From Dendrolimus kikuchii (lineage: Eukaryota > Arthropoda > Insecta > Lepidoptera > Lasiocampidae): a stretch of 64,000 nucleotides of DNA. Below, piece after piece: positions 23,641-35,556 of this stretch. The notes beneath the pieces were generated by a model. The model saw only the letters and a program-made list of their open reading frames with translations. It was not told where the DNA came from and searched no databases. The translations under genes were made by a program, and so were the position numbers. Every line of letters begins with the position of its first letter. Positions within the stretch are counted from its first letter, which is position 1. The stretch covers positions 14,391,435 through 14,455,434 of the forward strand of contig CM034389.1 in NCBI GenBank assembly GCA_019925095.2, read 5' to 3'.

Positions 23641-25714
23641 GCAAACCACAATGTTCAATAGTTTAGTTTATGTAAATTAGGTACGAAACCCTAAACTAGC
23701 ATTGAATTAAAACACGCCTTATCTTCAAAACGACTCAACAGATTTTGCTAAAAACAATTTTTGTTGAAAGTATTTTAAAATTCTCACCACCTTAATTTTT
23801 TTTCAGAAGTTTATCCCTTATAGTTTAAAAGTTAGAGGAGAGAATAAAATGGGTGATCAGATTTGATTTTTTACTTGAGGTCTTCTACATAGTAATACAC
23901 TCGGAATAAAAACAAAATACGTGTTCATTTAAAGTAGATTTAAATGTGTATATATATGTAAATGGAATACATTTAAATGGCAAAAGAACAAAAAAATATT
24001 AAGTGAATTAAGTTTTTGTTCGGTATCAGTAGGTATCACAAAATATACAGAAGTTTCACTCAGTAACAAGCTCAGCCACATAGACTTACCCTCACGCAAA
24101 CATATTCTATGTTACTACCGAGAAGCAGTCACGACATAAATCTATTCACAATCGAACAAAAGAATTCAGCTACCGTTTGCAATGAATTCAATGGCGATTA
24201 ACTACGACAATTAAATTTGTATCCCAAAATATTTGTGTGACGCGGTTGCGTGAGTGAGAGGTGCGCCCTTGTGCTAGTCCTTGCTGCAATGCCGTCGCAA
24301 GTTCGGGCTGCGGCGAGCCAAGAGCTATACAACCCTGGTAGATCGATACTCACAGAAATACATATATATCTGTGTCGATACTACTTACATATATGTAAGT
24401 AGAGATAGTCAAATACTCAGGTACCTACTTTAAATTAAATTTCATAACTGCTTTTATACTAAGTAAATAACGAGTCGGATTTTGAAAAATACTGGTTACA
24501 TACTAACTTCATTTTATATACTTTTCTCTTAATGTAAACAAATTCATTTATTATTAAAGCTAAGTTTTCCTTGTTACATTTATATTTTCTCACGTGTATT
24601 AACTAAAATATATTATATGGCGGTACGTTATTTTTATTAGACGGTTCACATTTCAATAAAAATATTTTCTATTTAAGTTCATTTCAATTGGAATATGTTT
24701 ATTGAGTGAGTAAATACTGTAATCGTTTATTTAAATCTATGTAATCAATATGAAAATTGTATGTGAAAAATTAACTGATTGTAAGTTATTAACATGTAAG
24801 TAATTATAAATGTAGACTATGTACCAGAATACAGGAAAGGAATAAATAATTATTACAAGATTATATAACGGTTTAATTGTCTGCTTTTCAACTGACGGTA
24901 ACTAGATTCATTTTATTCAGCACTATAAATCTTTCCTTTAAAATTAATACTTTTTCTCGTTACTAAAATGTAAAGATAAGACACTATTTATATTTCCACC
25001 TTCACATTTCCATACAAATAAGAAAATACTTATAGAACCCGTTTTAAATATAGAATAGGTATACAACTGACAAGAGAGAATGTATAACCTTACCGAATGA
25101 TTATACTGAACCAAAAATAGTCATAAAAATCAATTTAATGTCGAAAATAAAACATTTATACTCGGAAATGTTTACGTATAAGTCGTCCTCGGATTTCGCG
25201 ATATGGAGTTTGTAGCTTTGAACGCTAACAAAATTACTTCCTTAATGTTGTTTTTTATAAGATAAAAATACATGTGTATTATGGTTTAACCATTTTTGGT
25301 GGCGAGTTGTTCTAACTTGTAATAAATAATACCTACAAAGTACATATAAAGTCAGGAAAACTTCCTAAACAGTAGCTACTTCCCGAAAACCTAAGAAGAA
25401 CACACGTAATTGTAAAGAGACGCAATAGTGGCGGATTTAGCAACAGACTGAGTAGTCTGGAGTCTACGGGGACCAATTTTAGATGCGAAAATTTTTAAAC
25501 CCAAATCTTTTTTAAGTCTTGCGGAAATCAAAAGATTTGTAAATACACACATGTTTACATACGAATATGACACACATAAATGTTATTAGGTCCACGCAAA
25601 CAATTCAATGTGTAATGTAATTAGGCGAATAAAGGTGATATAATTAGGACGATAGTACATACTCGTATAACATAAAATCACAATTGCATTGTCTTTTTTT
25701 ATTATTATATATGA
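23641..25714. other. no gene; CpG islet at 24240-24330
   Basis: AT-rich except an islet ('gtgacgcggttgcgtgagtg', 'gcgtcgcaag'-like text) just before the 24381 palindrome. No coding evidence. Confidence 0.4.
24381..24402. repeat. 22 bp perfect palindrome
   Basis: ctacttacata and its exact reverse complement, without a loop. Confidence 0.6.
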
Positions 25715-25985
25715 GTGTGAACTGGGGTGGAGACTGCGTCTAGGTAAACGTGGTGTTGGATGTCCTCCAACCCGTTGGGCTGAAGACCTGCGTAAGGCCA
25801 CCAGTAGGCTCTGGATGAGAAAGATGAAGGACCGGGATGAGTGGCGCCGACTTAGGGAGGCCTACGTCCAGCAGTGGACTGTGATTAGCAGACGACGAAT
25901 TGTGGTACCGAATAGTAAAACTCAGTGAGGGTGGGTGGCAAAATTTTAATGAAAAGAAAGAAAAAAAGAAAAAAAAGGGTTGAAA
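25715..25985 (+). mobile_element. LINE 3' fragment (ORF2 C-terminus and A-rich tail)
   Basis: The frame reads LGKRGVGCPPTRWAEDLRK, then MKDRDEWRRLREAYVQQWT. This is the PPTRW-D-L plus W--L-EAYVQQWT ending common in insect endonuclease/RT LINEs. It is followed by an A-rich tail (about 25950-25978). The 5' end is truncated close to 25715. Confidence 0.75.
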
Positions 25986-26394
25986 GTTTACGCAAACTAT
26001 AACTATATTTAATCTACGCGAGCAAAGCCGCCAGCAAAAGCTAGTGACAATTATATTACCATTATAATTTAAGCAGACAGCGACACACTCGTCAAGTGCG
26101 TGTCGAATTGCGCACTCGCGGGCTTACTGGCCAATTTATAGCGAGAGATAAGATAACAGATACGAGATCAAAAGCCCTATTTACAAGCTAGTATAAATTT
26201 CCACAGCCAAGTTTATATTTACTTTACAATCATAAGTTCGTTTATTTTACTGTTAGAATTTGAATTAGCCTTAAACGTAGATACTTATACGATACTTAAA
26301 GGTTAATATAACGTTGTTTCAATTTTGTTTGTTTGTTCTCTCTCCATTCCAAAGGATTAGATGATACTTTTTAAACGATTAGCCTATAATCCCT

Positions 26395-26515
26395 GGCCTC
26401 TGTGATTGAGCGGTCAAAGTGATGGCCCATCTAGTTCGCTGGAAAGCAGATATCTCGGGTTCCATTCCTGGCATGGTAAATTTCGTAAACAGACTTTCCG
26501 TTATTTAAAAGAGAA
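26395..26515 (+). repeat. SINE2, tRNA-like head
   Basis: 'ctctgtgattgagcggtcaa' followed by 'cgggttccattcctggcatg' (B-box-like), then 'gtaaatttcgtaaacagact'. A second, more complete 3' part starts 90 bp downstream. Confidence 0.6.
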
Positions 26516-26599
26516 AGTAACTCTGTTGGTAATTTGTTCTTTATATCTATAAAATATTGTCATTTTTTCAAGAAAATAGCTCGACTACAATGACCTTTG

Positions 26600-26815
26600 T
26601 TATTAAGCATTTGCCCACCTAGCTCAATGAACCGCCAAGGGTTTGATTCCTAGCGTAATAAATTTCATAAACAAATTTTCCGTTATTTATGACCCTGGTG
26701 CTTGGCATTACCCCCAGAGTTATGCATTGTATATTACCCATAACACCAACGTAACTTTCTTAACATGGGGATATACCATGCATGTATTGCACTTCCCGAT
26801 TTAATAAAAAAAAAA
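26600..26815 (+). repeat. SINE2-type repeat with A-rich end
   Basis: 'gggtttgattcctagcgtaa', 'aaatttcataaacaaatttt', 'attacccataacaccaacgt', 'ggggatataccatgcatgta', ending in AATAAAAAAAAA. Confidence 0.65.
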
Positions 26816-27641
26816 CGTAGCGTTGTGAGAAAACCTCACCTAGAATTTAATTTAAAATCCTTAACGTAAATAATAGAAATCTTCTCGAGACCCGTTATGC
26901 ACATTTGAATATTTCGAATACATGAAATATACTTAAGATTATATGAAATATGATAATTTATACCGGACGTTAACGTTAATAAATACTATAGGCAATATAT
27001 ACTATATCACGCAAATGTTATTATAACTAGCTTAAGTAAATTAATACTGATACAAAAAGCATAGTTTGGAATTTTCTTCATTTCCTTTTGCTCAGTTTAT
27101 GCTTGAATATTGATAACTGTACTTTGTAGCCGGCTGTAATCAAAATTTCTTAATGAAGCTATCGTTCCTAATTATTAAAATAGACTATAAAATATAAGTC
27201 TGTTAAATGGGATATAAGTACTCACTTCTAATCTTTGTAAAGCTAAAAAACTACAATAAAAAGAGTATTGGGTCATATTATCTATTTTAATCTATACCAA
27301 TGAGTAAAATTTATATGTCCGTCTGTGATTTTAAAATAAATGCTAAAATTAAAGCATTTTACAGTCATATAATAAATAAAATTATGAGTACTATAAATAT
27401 ACTAACTTAAAAGTTAACTATAAATTACAAATATACAAACCTAATTGAAATTGTAGTCTTAAAATAAAATATATATATAACAAATTAAAATAAAACTACT
27501 ACTTACAAATATATACACTTAAATAAAACACTATAAACTACAATCGGTTCAGCCCGACCAAAATTAAGTTTTTATTGCTACTGTATTATAAAGTAATTTT
27601 TAAGGTACTTTAGTTTATAATGTTGCTTTATAAAAAAAACT
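26816..27641. other. AT-rich, nothing recognised
   Basis: Extremely AT-rich with short tandem-like stretches; no gene or known repeat. Confidence 0.5.
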
Positions 27642-28079
27642 ATGTCTTAACGGTTTTAAGCGCGGTAATATATTTGATTTTTGTTATTCCGACGTTTCGG
27701 CCACTTTTCATAAGCCGTGATCATAAATCAAGTCTCGAAAACTTAAGAAAATATTATGCTGTTTTATATTAAATAATTACAGCAATTTTATTTGGATATT
27801 ATTTATTTATAGGACCTCCTTAAATAATATATAATATTATTTCCTCTCTAAATACATTGTGAAACTTTAAACTAGTGATATCATTGAGTAAGATATAGGT
27901 ATCTTAAATAGGTTCTTATTAGGTTAAAAAATAAACTTATACAGGTCACCAGGATCAACCCCAAATAAATAAATATTCATGTAATATTTTCTTAAGTTTT
28001 CGCGACTTGTATACATAATAAAAAAACCAAAATCAAATAAAATTACCGCGCTTAAAACCGTTAAAACGTAGTTTTATTA
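27642..28079. repeat. Family C palindromic MITE
   Basis: Outer arms 'taacggttttaagcgcggta' (27648) and 'taccgcgcttaaaaccgtta' (about 28045-28065) are reverse complements. A second inner pair, 'ctcgaaaacttaagaaaata' (27735) and 'tattttcttaagttttcgcg' (27985), nests inside. An AT-rich filler separates them. There is no transposase. Confidence 0.7.
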
Positions 28080-29239
28080 AATAAATATTCAATCTGAAAT
28101 CTACTGTTTATATGATACTTAATCATAGATTTTTTCTAAAATTGCTTTGAAACCGCTCAATGAATGCAAATGAAAATTATAGGGATTAAATCAAGAAATT
28201 TATCATAAATTTGTGTAGATTATCCATTTCCATTTCTTATAGGGTTAAGAAGATACGGAATAAATGTGAATCCCACGCAAATGAAGTGACAGACACAGCT
28301 TGTAATAAATACAATGCATAGACACAAATTAATGTGACATATGCGTTGAATACATAAAATATCACGGAGCTTTCATAATTAACAAATTGTATTGTAAAGC
28401 TATTGACTCACACAGTCAACAAAATAACAGTTGTGGAAATCTTAATATCTCACGGTTTACAAAACACAAAGCTTTTAGGATAATTGTATTCCAATTGTCG
28501 ACTTATTATGTCTGCAATTGACACTTCAATTGTCATACCTATCTATACAATGTAATATTCTTCCCCTTTAATAAATATAGTTGACGATGCATTCATGAAT
28601 ATTCAATTTTATAATAATTTTCCATCAAATAAACACCAAACCCACATAGTCTCCCAATAGCAAAAGTGGTACTTCTTTGACTGATGGCGAACAAGGGAAT
28701 AAATATCTGCTCGTCCAAAAGTCAAGTATCACTAAACAGATAAGTATGGAGGATACAAACACAATTTTTGCACTAAAACCAATCAATATTGTAAATTATT
28801 ATTTATCTTTGACAAAGACTGCACACTTTTGTAAAATCAATCTACATAGCAAAACAACAGCTTGCCCGCTAAATAATTATTTTTGTTGAATAGCAGCGAA
28901 ATTTATATCTACACTAAGCCTTACTACAGGCTTTTTGTATTTTTCTTCATATCTCATAAAGACTATTGTAGTTTTCAGAATAAGCAGTGTTGTATATCCA
29001 ACACCATACGTATCACACACACTTTAGACTTCAAGTGTGTATGTAAGTAATAAAAATCAGTTCATATCCAAACCCGGGAAAAAACAAACATATGCACATA
29101 CAAAGTTATTTTTACATTTATATACACCAATAAATTATTAGAGGTACAAATAATTACATCATCAAATTATTACTACTAGCCCTCCACGTATATATTCGAA
29201 CCCGTATCATTAGAATGAGAGCGGGTTAACTAGATAGGT
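28080..29239. other. AT-rich, nothing recognised
   Basis: The 70-residue ORF at 28677-28889 shows no domain. Confidence 0.5.
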
Positions 29240-29572
29240 GAACTTTATTCTCACGTAACCTTCATCACAATCTTAATAATAATAGCCCATAACCCTCCTA
29301 CCACTGCGATTAGGCCTGCTCGGTTTTTAGGGAAACGGACAGTATACCCACCACGTTTGTCTAAGGCGGATTTACCGGATAGACGCATTGGGTCATGTAG
29401 ATTTGCAGATATCATCGCAATGTTTTCCTTCAACGTCAGGCGATGGTAATTGTGACAACATGCACATTAGATCTGAAAACAACCTAAATGGCGTATGCAC
29501 CCCGTCCAGGATTCGAACCCACATCACTTAAAACAAGAGGCCTTAGGCGCTAAACTACCACGGCATCTCAAT
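29240..29572 (-). repeat. tRNA-derived SINE (SINE1)
   Basis: On the minus strand the B-box is canonical (ggttcgaatcc, near 29510). The body 'gaaggaaaacattgcgatga' is present, and the 3' part carries 'ccgccttagacaaacgtgg'. Confidence 0.75.
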
Positions 29573-30002
29573 TTTAAATACTGTTAATACTTATAATTTA
29601 TTTTAAAAAAGAAACATTTTCATAACAAATATTATTCAATTCAATTGTTCTTTTTTTGTTAGTAATTAAATGGTTCTTTTTGACTATAATTGGCAGGGTA
29701 ATTAAGTTTTTGTTCCCGCTGTATCATTTACATTATACAATTGTCTGTAATAGAGCAGTTTTTGAGGTTCCTTAAAGAAATCACAAAAACCCTATCCTTA
29801 TAATAATATTATGTCATTAAGATCCAGTATACACTGCACAGTGCATGTTTACAAAAATTGTCATGACACCGAGCCTTGGAACCAGTTTAAAATTAACTAG
29901 TTATAATCAGTATTAGTCTACTATTATGTGTATATATATACAATAGTAAGCTAAAGAGGAATATAGCAGATTAATTTTCAGTCAATCAATCAGGGAAAAT
30001 AC

Positions 30003-30496
30003 TGTTACGAGTTTAGCGGGACTCGAATTAAAATGCCGTTGGAATTATTATAGAGTTTATTAGAACTATACAAACACGTATAACACAGGTACAAATATAA
30101 CCGAACACAACAAATCCAAACGTAATGCAAAAGGTCGTTATTCAATAAAACGTACAAAGTCCGTCAATAATCAATTACCGAATATACACACGTCTCGCCT
30201 TGATCGTGATTCTCGCTCGACTGCCTCTCCCTCCACCAGGCCATCCTTTTATACTGAACAAATGCAATGTACTCGTATCGTAGTCGACTTAATCCGCCAC
30301 ACCTGGCTAATGCCTCGGCCGTAAACGGCCATAAAAGAGTACAATTAAACAATGAGCCGTATTCCAATCAATAAGTAAACAAAAGAAGACGATCGTAAAA
30401 GAGTTACAATTAGTTTAAATGCCGACAGGTAATAACATGTGTTTTGTTTCATATATGCAAGTGGATTTTGTTTTTGTCGGGACCTGAGTTGTAACA
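30003..30496 (-). mobile_element. solo LTR, reverse orientation
   Basis: A 494 bp copy of the 22390 LTR on the opposite strand, with the same TGTTAC/GTAACA ends. The polyadenylation-side and TATA-side blocks can be aligned across the length. Four-base flanks (atac / gtac) match at three positions. The 67-residue ORF inside is not a gene. Confidence 0.75.
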
Positions 30497-30537
30497 GTAC
30501 TTAAAATTAATATTAAGCGCTGTATACATATTTATAT

Positions 30538-30935
30538 ATTATATATAAAAATCAATTGCTGTTCGTTAGTCTCGCTAAAACTCGAGAACGGCTGGACTGA
30601 TTTGGCTAATTTTGGTTTTGAACTATTTATGGAAGTCCAGGGAAGGTTTAAAAGGTAAGTAAATATGAAGAAATGCTTGGAATATAGTAAAAACAACAAT
30701 TTCGCTTTCCCTTAGAAACTATTCCTACCTGTCAAACATTTGATGTTCCTCCCGTCGTTTAGAAAACAACTAAATTTAAAAGTCGTCCAGAAATCAATTT
30801 AAATTTAAAAGTGAAGTTTATTTTTATTTTTTTGGTTTTGATTGTCAAAAGTTTGATGTTCGTCCCGTCGTTCAGAAATCAACGTTTTTTATTTATTGAT
30901 TCTGAGGCGGTACGAAGTTTGCAGGGTCTAGTATA
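30538..30935 (+). repeat. putative dispersed repeat, single copy here
   Basis: 'tctcgctaaaactcgagaac', 'ggctggactgatttggctaa', 'atggaagtccagggaaggtt', and the end 'ggcggtacgaagtttgcagg'. This text looks like a common lepidopteran repeat, but no second copy exists in the window. Confidence 0.35.
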
Positions 30936-32516
30936 TATATATTAGTCATTATTTTTTATTTTTCTATGTCAGTCGCAGCTATCACATCGGGCTTGGTTGC
31001 GGTGTACTTAGAATTAAACAATACAGAATAGTCTCCATTGGGGCGAAAGTGTAACTTATACTGGTGAATTGTACACGTCACTTAAGTTGATTTTCACCTA
31101 AAATTCTTCTATTTTTGCTGTTATCTATGAAGCAATAGACTTTATAAAAAAAATTAAATGGCAAATTTATTGGAAATTTAATTTTGTACAAAGAGTCTCG
31201 TAGACCTAATTGCTTCGATCAATATTTTTTGACATATTGAACTTTAACTCATTAGTAGTGTAAAACTTTTATGGTTTATTACATGCTCTGATACACATTT
31301 GATCAACCAAAACAAGATATAATATTGACTAATTTCTATTCAAAAGCAAAATCAGGTTAAAATTAATAACGTTTTCAATTATTATTATTTTTCGTCGGCA
31401 GACAATTAATGTCTGTTGTTTAATATTTACAATAAATATTAAATGGCATTAACGTTTACGGCATTTTATTTCATTTAGTTTAAAGTTGGGCGTTTGTTGG
31501 CACATAATAGCTTTTGTATTGCGATCGTGATGCCACATACAGAAAAATATGTTTTTATTTTATAATCCCTATATAAGACCGTAGTCTTAAAATTGGACTG
31601 AATTGTGATTATATGTACCCATATATTATTATAATGGCAAGCCGTATAACGAATCAAGTTAATAAAAACGTACATTCATATACATATATGGCAAAGCTAG
31701 CCTTGTTGACGTCAGTCGCTCCCGCTCACACGCATGTCGAACAGAGTGCCTTCTCGCTCGTACTAATAAGCCGCGTTACACGCGCAGGCTCTGCACTCAC
31801 ACACGCACATCGCGCTCATGTGTGCATACACACGATGTCAATGTGATGAATAAACAGTTTCTCCGATTTTACGATTCAATGATTACAGATACCTATCTAT
31901 GCAAAGTTAGTTAATGGTTTTGAAATATTTAAGAGTTGTTGAGAAAGATACTCAAATAAAAATACCTTTAAGATTACTTTAGGAAAACATTCATAAAATA
32001 TATTTATTGTGTTTCAAAAAAAATGATCGCTCTCTTCTTACATAAATGATTGTCATTAATGGACATCTTGCCAAAGTTACGTCATACGTCGTTTACCAAT
32101 TTAAGTTGCATGGACCAAATTTGTAGTTGACCCGGGTTGCATTTTTCAATAATTAAATATGTTTCGTAATATTGTTATATATACAATCAGTGACAAGTGC
32201 ATATACGACTAGTTATAGATTCGTGATTAAAAAACTTTTCATTAGAAAAGTTTCAACAAACGACGATATTTATTTGTGATAGCTCTATATTAGACACACG
32301 TCGGCCACATACGCCGATCTGGCGATAGATTATTACATTACCTATTATAGCTCATACATTGTTATAATATCGCATCGAGGATCGACGATGCAGATCTAGC
32401 GATCCCAGATTTTCCTCGGGTGGTGGAGGCGTATGACACGCCGCACATAATGTAACTCTATGTGTTAGACGTCGGATGCGTCATTAGCCCGTTACGATGA
32501 GCGCCAACCGTCAAAT
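30936..32516. other. no gene; CpG islet at 31705-31840
   Basis: AT-rich, except an islet with a CRE-like 'ttgacgtcag' and 'actcacacacgcacatcgcg'. No exon signals. Confidence 0.4.
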
Positions 32517-32956
32517 TTTAGGTCCCTGTTGCCGCAAAAGGCGGAAAGTGGGGTGCAAACGAAACAACTTTTCGTTGATATTTGCTGAACAATAATTTAC
32601 CAAAAAAATTATCATAAATCTTTACGACATGAGACGTAACGTGGTTTTTTTCGTAATTTTCCCATAGTTATTTTGAAGTTAAAAAAATTCACCATATTCC
32701 CTCCAAATTATTAACGTGAATACAATTTTTATCAAAACAGGATATGAAAATATCTATATTTTTGTAAAAGAGAGATATATAATTTGTTTTTTTTTAACTG
32801 CTTTATTTTATTCACACTAAAATAATAATGCATCTGAAAAACGACCGCGTCTACGGAATCCTAGCTATCGCCCGAAAAATCAGTACTGAAAAATTCTTAA
32901 GAACGTTGGCGTTGCTACAAGCCTTAATCAACGACGACAAAGAAATCTACAACTAA
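32517..32956 (+). repeat. Family D repeat, copy 2 (with small ORF)
   Basis: The counterpart of 13482-13905 in the same orientation. Its 3' end carries the 42-codon frame at 32828-32956. Confidence 0.65.
32828..32956 (+). CDS. small ORF at the end of Family D
   Basis: A 42-residue frame, MHLKNDRVYGILAIARKIST, then EKFLRTLALLQALINDDKEI-YN and a stop. The other Family D copy (13802-13880) keeps VRLKNGHVYGI-AIARKISTEK in one frame before a stop, so the similarity extends to the protein level over the first 23 residues. This could be the tail of a transposon protein. I recognise no domain; it may equally be chance. Confidence 0.25.
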   Translation: MHLKNDRVYGILAIARKISTEKFLRTLALLQALINDDKEIYN

Positions 32957-33038
32957 AGTGAAATGCGCGACGGTCGTGGATTTGGTGTGCACACCAACCT
33001 TCCACACAAAGCCATATCAGATGTGTGCATCGACCTAT

Positions 33039-33174
33039 GGCCGGTTCCTGTATCTTACTATTCATTCACTTGCCTAGCCATCGGTTGAGTTTTAACATTA
33101 CTTCTATGGAGCTTATGTCAAATTTTAACAGATAATAAGGCAAATGAACGCTCGGTAAGATATAGGAACCGGCC
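33039..33174. mobile_element. MITE (Family G), 136 bp
   Basis: Inverted ends: ggccggttcctgtatcttac and, in reverse, gtaagatataggaaccggcc; similarity continues further in ('tcattcacttgcc' / 'ggcaaatgaacg'). A second copy, also exactly 136 bp, is at 58711-58846. No clear target duplication. Confidence 0.8.
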
Positions 33175-33185
33175 CTTAATGTAGT

Positions 33186-33445
33186 TCTCACTTAATGGTA
33201 GCGTAATGGGAATAAAGGCCTGTCTCGTGTCAAAGGAAATATCCCTGTGTCTTTCAATGGCGTGGGTTCGAATCCTGGCCGAGGATATCTAAAAAAAAAT
33301 TATAAGCTAAGGTTATGTTTGTGTTATTATCTTTATCACGTGCTGACGATGAAGGAAAACATCGTGAGGGAACGTACACATCGATATTACCGACAATTCA
33401 AGCCTAACCTAGATTCCCTAAAATAGAAAGGCCCAAACCCAGCAG
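33186..33445 (+). repeat. tRNA-derived SINE (SINE1)
   Basis: 'taatggtagcgtaatgggaa' (A-box side), 'gtgggttcgaatcctggccg' (canonical B-box), body 'gatgaaggaaaacatcgtga', then 'aggcccaaacccagcaga'. It lies directly behind a MITE (33039-33174). Confidence 0.75.
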
Positions 33446-34730
33446 AGTAAATATATTAGACGATATTGCGTTACTGTTATAGGCGATATTTGGTGTCACT
33501 AGACAACAAATTTTTGATGAAAAATTACTGTTGCATAAAATCACCATAAGTTTAATCCAAACTGCAGTTTGTTAGCACTACGGGAGGCCATGCGTGCACC
33601 GCTTTTATGTTCCTAAAAATGACTAAGCAGTACTTGACATATTTCATATACCATAATATATTATGAGAATAATCTAACGGAGCAACGATACCCAAATTTG
33701 TTTACATTGTATACTTTGTCATTTAAAATACATCGAATAACAATTAACTGCAAAAATTAGGAGCATTGAACAAAAATAAAATCCCAAGTAATTTTTGAAC
33801 TTATGTTCTAAAATAGATTTCTTATAGATCATTATCTTTACACACAGACATACATACATACATATATTAAGAAGCCAAACTCATTACAAATTAGTTATTA
33901 ATTTACACGTATTTACTTCAAGCCTCACTTAGGCTTACATTATAATAAAGATCTAGTAACATCCCGTTTACAAAAACTTTTATAATACTTCAACGAGTGA
34001 CTACACTTATTAATTAACAGATTAATAAAGTCAAACCGCTAAACAACAGGTCGAAAGCGACCCACTATTTAAAAGATCCAAACCACAAAGGAATCCCCAA
34101 ACAACATAAAAAAGTTGCGTTTCTCTATGAATATTTTAGTCGCCCAGGCACCTGCACTTTAAAACCAATCTTATTCTCCGATAACATAGAAATTGTTTTA
34201 AGGCGTAAGCCTTATAGCTCTGTTGTCATTTGATTCAGAACTTTGATGTAAGATAATAAAACTCTATAATGGATTTGCTGTTGTATGGCTGTGTTTGTGG
34301 CTAACAAAAAAACGACGAAATATTCACATCGTATCATGGATATGACCTTTTGCTATTGAAAACATAAAATACAAAAACAATTTATGTTGCACAAATCTCA
34401 TTTCAATAAAAAAACACACAAATGTCCGATATTAATGTTGGATTGAGGTCGAACCTTTAAATAATATTTATACACTCTATGACGTAATGAATGGTAAAAT
34501 AATATGCAAATACCTACTTATTCTCACGCGTGCACGTGAGCAGCACCCGTAATTGCCGTAAACAATACAATGAACGAAAATGGCTATTATGTGTTCAACA
34601 TTTTATAATACTCTTTCAGTACAAAATCTTACTATTTACTAACAAAATAGACCTCATATTAAAATTATATGTATGTGCTGAAAGTAGTATAAAATTACTC
34701 TAAGATAGTTGTGAAGAATTTGGGCACTGC
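33446..34730. other. AT-rich, nothing recognised
   Basis: No coding frame or repeat that I can support before the 34750 hairpin. Confidence 0.5.
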
Positions 34731-34749
34731 GGCCCCAAACGTGATCCCT

Positions 34750-34798
34750 TTTATCAAATGTGGTTCTTAGGTCTCGCCTAAGAACCACAGTTGATAAA
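34750..34798. repeat. 22 bp-arm hairpin
   Basis: The arms (34750-34771, 34777-34798) match at 21 of 22 positions around a 5-base loop tctcg. A shorter outer pair, gccccaaa (about 34731) and tttgggg (about 34829), extends the fold. Confidence 0.7.
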
Positions 34799-35089
34799 TC
34801 TCAATAATCAAAGAGCTGGCTTGTATTTGGGGTAATGTTTGCCAATACGCTTATAATGCAGCTACCTAGCGCTTTTGGAACGTTGCAAACGGACCTTGAT
34901 TTGGGATCCATTATTTGTGAATGTTTCGAATAAATTGTATATACATATCATTAGTATTTAATTTTATGTATATTATATTAGCATAATTTAGTGTAAGTTT
35001 TTTAAACTTGACACATTTAATAAGTTGTATTTAATAGCCTTAGATAGATTACAATTTCTTTGTTACTTTAATTACATATTGTTATTAAA

Positions 35090-35172
35090 TAAATAGATAG
35101 ATAACTCTTTATTGTACACCAATACAAACATGAAATTAAAAACTAAAATTATATCTAGTTATGTACAAAAAT
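35090..35172 (-). repeat. LINE 3'-end tail fragment
   Basis: 'agatagataactctttattg', then 'tgtacaccaatac', as at 7358. Similar short tails occur at 35495-35555 (plus orientation) and 42088-42120. Confidence 0.45.
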
Positions 35173-35288
35173 TTGAATGTATATATCCATCTATAAATAT
35201 TTATATATTTTGTAGATATGTATTTGTATGGTATGTATATTAAGTATATATTTATTTAATATATAAATTTTCTGTATATATAAATATA

Positions 35289-35412
35289 TAATATTTTCTT
35301 AAGTTTTCGCGACTTGTATACATAATAAAACTACGTTTCCGAAACGTCGGAAAAACCAAAATCAAGTAAAATTACCGCGCTTAAAACCGTTAAAACGTAG
35401 TTTTATTATATA
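35289..35412 (+). repeat. Family C right half
   Basis: 'tcttaagttttcgcgacttg', 'ccgaaacgtcggaa' (palindromic), 'ttaccgcgcttaaaaccgtt'. Half an element plus part of the inner arm. Confidence 0.6.
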
Positions 35413-35494
35413 TAAATATATGTATGTATTTATTACTAAAAAGTAAGTAGTTCGTACTATATGTTACGTATACCACTAGCGCCATTATCATTAT

Positions 35495-35556
35495 CATCAG
35501 TAAGTCATTTTTGTATTGGTATATAATAAAGTGTTATCTATCTATCTAAATAATGT
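35495..35556 (+). repeat. LINE 3'-end tail fragment
   Basis: 'ttgtattggtatataataaa', then 'gtgttatctatctatcta', the reverse complement of the 35090 type. Confidence 0.4.
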
